Below, in pieces: positions 57,046-60,920 of a stretch of 60,920 nucleotides of DNA. The position numbers were made by a program, and so were the translations under genes. Position 1 is the first letter of the stretch. Each line of letters opens with the position of its first letter. The notes beneath the pieces are model-generated. The model was given only the letters and a program-made list of their open reading frames with translations, was not told where the DNA came from and did no database searches. The stretch comes from an uncultured Anaerococcus sp. (lineage in GTDB: Bacteria; Bacillota; Clostridia; Tissierellales; Peptoniphilaceae), in the NCBI RefSeq assembly GCF_943912825.1, contig NZ_CALTUX010000009.1, forward strand, positions 1-60,920, in the 5' to 3' direction.

Positions 57046-57492
57046 ATGAAATTTAAAGAAAAAGTTTATATCCTCCTGATAACAGCAGCCATATCAGTCA
57101 TAGCCAACTGGATAGGCCCTGGCATCAGCCCCCTCCAAGGTATACCTGGAGTTTTAATCCTAGCCCTTATTTCTGTAGCTGGCATAGGAATAGCAGAAAT
57201 CATGCCTGGCAAAATCCCAGCTGTTGCCTATATAGTAACCCTAGCGACAATCGTCACAATCCCAGCCTTTCCCCTATCAAGCTTTATTAGCTACCATACA
57301 GGAAATGTAGATTTTACAACCCTTTGTACACCAATCCTTGCCTACGCAGGTATCTACACTGGTGAAAATCTAGACAATCTAAAGAAAACCGGACCAAAAA
57401 TTATCCTACTTTCTATCTTTGTAATCTTGGGTACCTACATAGGTTCAGCTATTATTGCTCAAATAATTTTAAAGATGATTGGCCAAATATAA
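57046..57492 (+). CDS. Membrane protein, partner of the DUF3100 protein
   Basis: A 148-aa membrane protein with four to five helices (VYILLITAAISVIANWIG, GVLILALISVAGIGIAEIM, AYIVTLATIVTIPAFPL, IILLSIFVILGTYIGSAIIAQII). It starts 2 nt after the DUF3100 stop, and a terminator follows it. Together the two could form a two-subunit carrier. I do not recognise the family. PGKIPAVAYIVTLATI and LCTPILAYAGIYTGENLDNLKK look like its conserved loops. Confidence 0.75.
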   Translation: MKFKEKVYILLITAAISVIANWIGPGISPLQGIPGVLILALISVAGIGIAEIMPGKIPAVAYIVTLATIVTIPAFPLSSFISYHTGNVDFTTLCTPILAYAGIYTGENLDNLKKTGPKIILLSIFVILGTYIGSAIIAQIILKMIGQI

Positions 57493-57499
57493 AGCTAAA

Positions 57500-57536
57500 A
57501 AGCCTTGCAAATCCGCAAGGCTCTTTTTTATAACTT
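57500..57536. terminator. Bidirectional terminator after the amidohydrolase operon
   Basis: AGCCTTGC-aaatcc-GCAAGGCT followed by CTTTTTT; an A-run on the other side serves the convergent UPF0045 gene. Confidence 0.85.
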
Positions 57537-57824
57537 ATCTTCAACTGATTTTATTTTTTGTTCCATAGAGGCTTTCTTATCACGTCTGTCATCAATTTTT
57601 ATTACTGTGTAGACCCTATCTGCGCCCTTAGCAAAGACTGATTCTTGCATCTTTCTAATGGCAGCAAAGGCCTTGTCACAATCTGCCTCAATTACAGTTC
57701 CCATAGGATTTAGCTTATATTTTAGACCCTCATCCTTTAGGATTTTTTCAGCTTCTGCTACATATTTACTAACTGATGTTTCCTTGGTGCCAAGTGGCAC
57801 AAGGGCTACTTCTACTATTGCCAT
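57528..57824 (-). CDS. UPF0045 / MTH1187 family thiamine-binding-like protein
   Basis: A 98-aa ferredoxin-like-fold protein of the UPF0045 family (AIVEVALVPLGTKETSVSKYVAEAEKILKDEGLKYKLNPMGTVIEADCDKAFAAIRKMQESVFAKGADRVYTVIKIDDR). Members bind thiamine or related ligands as tetramers. The frame opens 15 nt earlier, but GAGGAG is 8 nt before the ATG at 57824, which gives the standard MAIVEV start. It begins 1 nt after the M18 stop, so it is cotranscribed with it. Confidence 0.87.
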   Translation of the reverse strand: MAIVEVALVPLGTKETSVSKYVAEAEKILKDEGLKYKLNPMGTVIEADCDKAFAAIRKMQESVFAKGADRVYTVIKIDDRRDKKASMEQKIKSVEDKL

Positions 57825-57825
57825 C

Positions 57826-59103
57826 TCAAATCTCCTCAAAAAATCCCTTATAAATTTCGTATGCCTCGTAATGGTCCTTCATGCCGCAAAGCTCTCTAAT
57901 AGAATGCATGGCAAGCATTGGTATTCCAACATCTATGGTCTTTAGGCCAAGAACTGTAGTTGTGATTGGCCCAATGGTTGACCCACCTGTCTTGTCATTC
58001 CTGTTGTGAAAGGTCTGTAGCTTAAGACCCAATTTATTTGCTAGGTCAAATAGCCTTGCCTTAGTTTCCACAAAGGAAGCATAGGCCCCATTTGCAGCAA
58101 TTTTTACTACTAGGCCCTCATTCATCTTTACAATATTAGTTGGGTCAGAATACTCTGGATAAGATGGGTGAATGGCGTGGGCTTGGTCGGCTGAAATAAG
58201 CATAGAATTTTCCACCATAATTTGGTAGCCTTCCTCATCAAGTCCAGATTTGAGGGCAATTCTCTTAAGCACAACCTTTAAGAAATTAGAAGCCGCTCCT
58301 CCCCTAGTCCTTGATCCGATTTCCTCATTGTCATTTAAGATAATCATCTTATTGGTCCCTTCTTTAGAATCCACAAGAGCCCTAAGAGAGGCGTGGACAG
58401 AACCAAGATTGTCAATCCTTCCTACTTGGATCATATCGTTAATAATAGCCCCAGCTTGCCTATCATAAAGACCAAGGTCAAAGTCAAGGATGGCATCCTC
58501 ATCTATTTTAAGCTCCTCAGCAAGAAGTTTAAGAATAAATCCATCCGCTTCAAGAGCATCCCCTATAGTTTTTACAAGAGGATAAAGCTTATCTTGAGGA
58601 TTATAACCATAACCCTTGTTGATTTCCCTATTCATGTGGATGGCTGCATTTGGAATTGTTAAAAGGTCCCTGTCAATATTTACAAGAGAATATTTAATCT
58701 CATCACCATCTTTGTAGGCAACCTTTCCAGCAAGAGATAGGGTCCTATCAAGCCAGGTTGAATGAATCATGCCACCATAAGGTTCGATATTTAGCTTTAA
58801 ATAGCCATTTGTTCCTATTTCAGGATTAGACTTGATTTTAAAACCAGGGCTATCGGTGTGAGATCCTATTATCTCAAAGCCTTCCCTTGGGTCCTTTCCA
58901 ATTTCAAAGGCTATAAGAGCGGAATCATCACGAATTACATAATATTTTCCCCTTCCTAATTCCCAAATTTCTTTTTCAGAAAGTCTCTTAAAGCCAGCCC
59001 CCTCTAGGATTTCGCTAGCATTTTTAACTGCGAAATAGTTTAGAGGAGATGCGTCAATAAATTTTATTAAATCTTCACTAAATTCTTTATATATTTTCAT
59101 CAT
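57826..59103 (-). CDS. M18 family aminopeptidase (second paralogue, PepD/ApeB type)
   Basis: A 425-aa zinc aminopeptidase for cytoplasmic peptide breakdown. Motifs: EDLIKFIDASPLNYFAVKNASEIL at the N-terminus, FEIIGSHTDSPGFKIKS, LNDNEEIGSRTRGGA, SADQAHAIHP and GIPMLAMHSIRELCG. It is distinct from the 460-aa M18 protein at 31079. The long frame begins with a TTG; I chose the ATG at 59103 (59100 is also possible). No strong ribosome binding site is seen for any of these, so the start is uncertain. Confidence 0.88.
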   Translation of the reverse strand: MMKIYKEFSEDLIKFIDASPLNYFAVKNASEILEGAGFKRLSEKEIWELGRGKYYVIRDDSALIAFEIGKDPREGFEIIGSHTDSPGFKIKSNPEIGTNGYLKLNIEPYGGMIHSTWLDRTLSLAGKVAYKDGDEIKYSLVNIDRDLLTIPNAAIHMNREINKGYGYNPQDKLYPLVKTIGDALEADGFILKLLAEELKIDEDAILDFDLGLYDRQAGAIINDMIQVGRIDNLGSVHASLRALVDSKEGTNKMIILNDNEEIGSRTRGGAASNFLKVVLKRIALKSGLDEEGYQIMVENSMLISADQAHAIHPSYPEYSDPTNIVKMNEGLVVKIAANGAYASFVETKARLFDLANKLGLKLQTFHNRNDKTGGSTIGPITTTVLGLKTIDVGIPMLAMHSIRELCGMKDHYEAYEIYKGFFEEI

Positions 59104-59148
59104 AAAATTATCATACGGCAAGACCGATAAAATTCATTTGAAATTGGG

Positions 59149-59154
59149 TATAAT
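59149..59154 (+). promoter_or_regulatory. -10 element of the MFS gene at 59176
   Basis: A perfect TATAAT 22 bp upstream of the ATG, with TAAGGAG as ribosome binding site. The -35 is poor, so the promoter may need an activator or be weak. Confidence 0.4.
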
Positions 59155-59175
59155 TATCTTGATAAGGAGTTAAAA

Positions 59176-60360
59176 ATGAATGAGCAAAAAAATTTAAAAA
59201 TTAAATCAGTAATTATTGAAGGACTTATGTTCTTAGCCTACGCATTTTTTGCAGTCAACTGGATAGCAGGTTCAAAACTTACACCCAATATCCTAAATGC
59301 CTTTAATGTGGAAGGCCCTCACGCTGTTAGCCTTATAAATAATGTGGTAACCCTAGCAAAAATCTTGGGCAACCTGATAGCTGCTACAATCTTTGCCAAG
59401 CTATTTCCCAAAAAATCTATAGGCCTAGCATCCCTCTTAATACCAGCAGGAGCCATGCTTGCAGCCCTATCCCAGTCCTTTCCTGTTTTTCTAATAGGAA
59501 GGTTCATCATGGGCTTTGGTGGAGCGCTTTTTGTAGTCTACTTCTCACCAGTAGTAGTAAATTACTTCCACCCAGACCAAAGACCAGTGGTAAATGCCCT
59601 AAATAACGTATCCTACAATGTTGGATCAATCCTAGCCCTCCTTCTAATAGGACCAGTCATAAAATTATTAGGACTTGGTAGGTGGGCCCTAGTAGCCTTT
59701 GCTATCGTATCTTTTATAATCTTCGCCCTCTGGCTAATCTTTGGTGAAAATTTTGAAATTTCATCAACAAAAGCTAGTGGTAGTGTAGATTTCAATCTAA
59801 AAGATGCCTTCAAGGAAAAAATCGCCATAATCATGCCAACCATGTATTTTGGCCATTTGACCCTATATATGGTCATGCTAAATATTTTCCCAAACACCAA
59901 CTTTTCGCCAATACCAGCCAGCAAAATCTCAACCCTATTTACAACAGGAGCCCTAATCGGTACTCTTCTATCAATAATAGTAGCCAAAAAATCAACAAAA
60001 AGAGTCCCAACCCTAAAAGTATCAGGCATCCTTACAACAATAATAGCCATAGCCCTAATAAATTCAACAAATGCGACACTTTCAACAATCCTAGCCCTTG
60101 CTTTAGGAACAATAATGTATGTACCACTAACAAACTTCGTCCTAATCCCACAAGAGATTCCGGGCATGTATTCAGAAAAACTAACCCAAATCATGAGCGT
60201 ATATTGGTCCCTAGTTTATATACTAGAAACCATAGCTTACCAGATAATAGTAATGATCCAGCATTCAGCAGGAGAAAAAACTGCCCTAATGGCAACAGCA
60301 ATCTTATCAGCAACCTTCATCATTGGGTCATTTATAATAAAAGAACCGAAAGATTTATAG
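59176..60360 (+). CDS. MFS transporter, CynX/NimT-like
   Basis: A 394-aa, 12-helix major facilitator protein. GLMFLAYAFFAVNWIAGSKLTPNIL, LIGRFIMGFGGALFVVYFSPVVVNYFHPDQRPVVNALNNVSYNVGSILALL (helices 4-5 and the loop motif) and the second half with TNFSPIPASKISTLFTTGALIGTLLSI point to the cyanate/nitrate-type (CynX, NimT) branch. The substrate is unknown. It is monocistronic with a good terminator. Confidence 0.85.
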   Translation: MNEQKNLKIKSVIIEGLMFLAYAFFAVNWIAGSKLTPNILNAFNVEGPHAVSLINNVVTLAKILGNLIAATIFAKLFPKKSIGLASLLIPAGAMLAALSQSFPVFLIGRFIMGFGGALFVVYFSPVVVNYFHPDQRPVVNALNNVSYNVGSILALLLIGPVIKLLGLGRWALVAFAIVSFIIFALWLIFGENFEISSTKASGSVDFNLKDAFKEKIAIIMPTMYFGHLTLYMVMLNIFPNTNFSPIPASKISTLFTTGALIGTLLSIIVAKKSTKRVPTLKVSGILTTIIAIALINSTNATLSTILALALGTIMYVPLTNFVLIPQEIPGMYSEKLTQIMSVYWSLVYILETIAYQIIVMIQHSAGEKTALMATAILSATFIIGSFIIKEPKDL

Positions 60361-60387
60361 GAAAAGGGGCTTATAGCCCCTTTTAAA
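60361..60387 (+). terminator. Terminator of the CynX-like MFS gene
   Basis: AAAAGGGGC-ttat-AGCCCCTTTT directly after the stop codon. Confidence 0.85.
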
Positions 60388-60497
60388 ATCCCCTTTTTTT
60401 TAACTTTATTGTTTAATTAATTAATGTTATTAACTTTTTTTCTTCGTTATTTTATCTTTTATAAAACAATTATTATTTACTATTGAATCTTCGTCTC

Positions 60498-60603
60498 AAG
60501 GGGGAGCCCCAAGGGACCTTCCGCTGCTCTCGGCCGCTAGGGCAATTTGTCCCTCATCGGGCTCCCCCTTGCATCCCCGGACAGCCCGTCGGCTCATGGA
60601 GAC
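60498..60603. repeat. GC-rich inverted repeat sharing modules with copy 3
   Basis: A perfect 12-bp inverted repeat AAGGGGGAGCCC (60498-60509) / GGGCTCCCCCTT (60559-60570), with an inner AGGGAC / GTCCCT pair, encloses CTCTCGGCCGCTAGGGCAAT, a module also present in the element at 45651-46000. The complement of GTCTCCATGAGCCGACGGGC follows at 60583-60603. In an otherwise AT-rich genome this stretch is strikingly GC-rich. Confidence 0.75.
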
Positions 60604-60920
60604 TTACACCCCCAGGCGGCCCTTAAAGCGGGGAGCATAACCAGAAGCTTGCCTTCGGCAAGCCTCTCTTTGTAGATGGAAACCCTTGTATTAGCTATCC
60701 TAATTCCAACTGATTTTGACATTTCGATGCCTAAAAATCTCAATCTAGCCCAAATATTTCTTTTATATGTAATATACATCTCAGTAGTAACAGAATTTTA
60801 ATTTGTACTCGTGTGTCAGGAGATTTTCTTAACGGCATCTCCATTTACAAAATCACCCGACCTTGGGGTTTTTATTCTGTATTCTGAGAGAATATTAACG
60901 TCTAATTAGTTTTAAAGCTC
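60604..60920. other. Window end without a supportable gene
   Basis: After the GC-rich repeat there is a hairpin GCTTGCC-TTC-GGCAAGC (60647-60663) and AT-rich sequence. A 61-codon minus-strand frame overlaps the hairpin and the GC-rich repeat and has no good start signal. A short minus-strand frame ending at 60816 (SEYRIKTPRSGDFVNGDAVKK) reads like the end of a protein but is preceded by a stop. I do not call either as a gene. Confidence 0.4.

Noticed and set aside
60594..60779. 61-codon minus-strand frame at the window end
   Set aside because: It runs through a hairpin and the GC-rich repeat, has no binding site and an odd composition; probably chance.
60816..60905. Minus-strand frame ending at 60816 that reads SEYRIKTPRSGDFVNGDAVKK
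   Set aside because: It looks protein-like but has only 29 codons, no start codon and a stop just upstream; too short to call even as a pseudogene.

Overview
The window looks like a chromosomal segment of a low-GC Gram-positive anaerobe, most likely a member of the Peptoniphilaceae (Anaerococcus or a close relative). Reasons: AT-rich DNA, strong AAGGAGG-type ribosome binding sites, many TTGACA-17-TATAAT promoters, lipoproteins and sortase-type tails in place of outer-membrane features, YtrA-type GntR/ABC modules, Veg, a T-box leader, and an amino acid, peptide and purine uptake economy (AGCS, Opp, TRAP, NCS2, TrpP). The genus assignment is an inference from protein style only.

Layout. 1-7000: divergent promoters around a 14-bp palindrome, an orphan mannose-type PTS EIIA, cyclophilin, the UPF0210/ACT pair, a TRAP transporter (dctPQM) with a cre site and a leader hairpin, and a secreted Apf/IsaA-like muralytic protein with two WalR-type boxes. 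7428-11157: ddl-murF-fruK-like operon. 11186-25544: two GntR/ABC modules, a secreted type I pullulanase, nucleotide salvage genes (dCMP deaminase, HAD, uridine phosphorylase), cardiolipin synthase, a PdxK-like kinase, a MATE exporter and a small lipoprotein. 25623: tRNA-Ala(GGC). 25820-32461: methyltransferase/GNAT pair, DUF2089 regulator, glyoxalase, AGCS symporter, PHP phosphoesterase, veg with two tandem promoters, and an M18 aminopeptidase.

32765-36111 is an accessory patch: lipoproteins, a sortase-type secreted protein with an internal repeat, an inverted-repeat (MITE-like) element, and gene remnants including a decayed YhcG/DUF1016-type nuclease. 36239-45646 returns to housekeeping genes: htpG behind a CIRCE-like operator, hemolysin III, DUF1858, NUDIX, CBS-type pyrophosphatase, CorC/CNNM, purine permease, and a tryptophan T-box with trpP.

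The most unusual part is 46143-49776. An ArsR-type regulator is followed by about 1.8 kb holding eight degenerate copies of one leader (a conserved hairpin plus a conserved 20-nt block), spaced mostly 222-239 bp apart. Truncated starts of the same MFS exporter and what looks like an IS21-family end lie inside it, and an intact MFS exporter gene follows the last copy. The regulator's own promoter carries the same motif in the opposite orientation.

49835-60360: an oppABCDF peptide importer, transcribed away from an M20 amidohydrolase plus DUF3100 plus a second membrane protein (a probable uptake/deacylation/transport module), then UPF0045, a second M18 aminopeptidase and an MFS transporter. The last 0.5 kb holds GC-rich inverted repeats that share modules with the repeat at 45651-46000. 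All product names come from reading motifs and family resemblance; no database search was possible.
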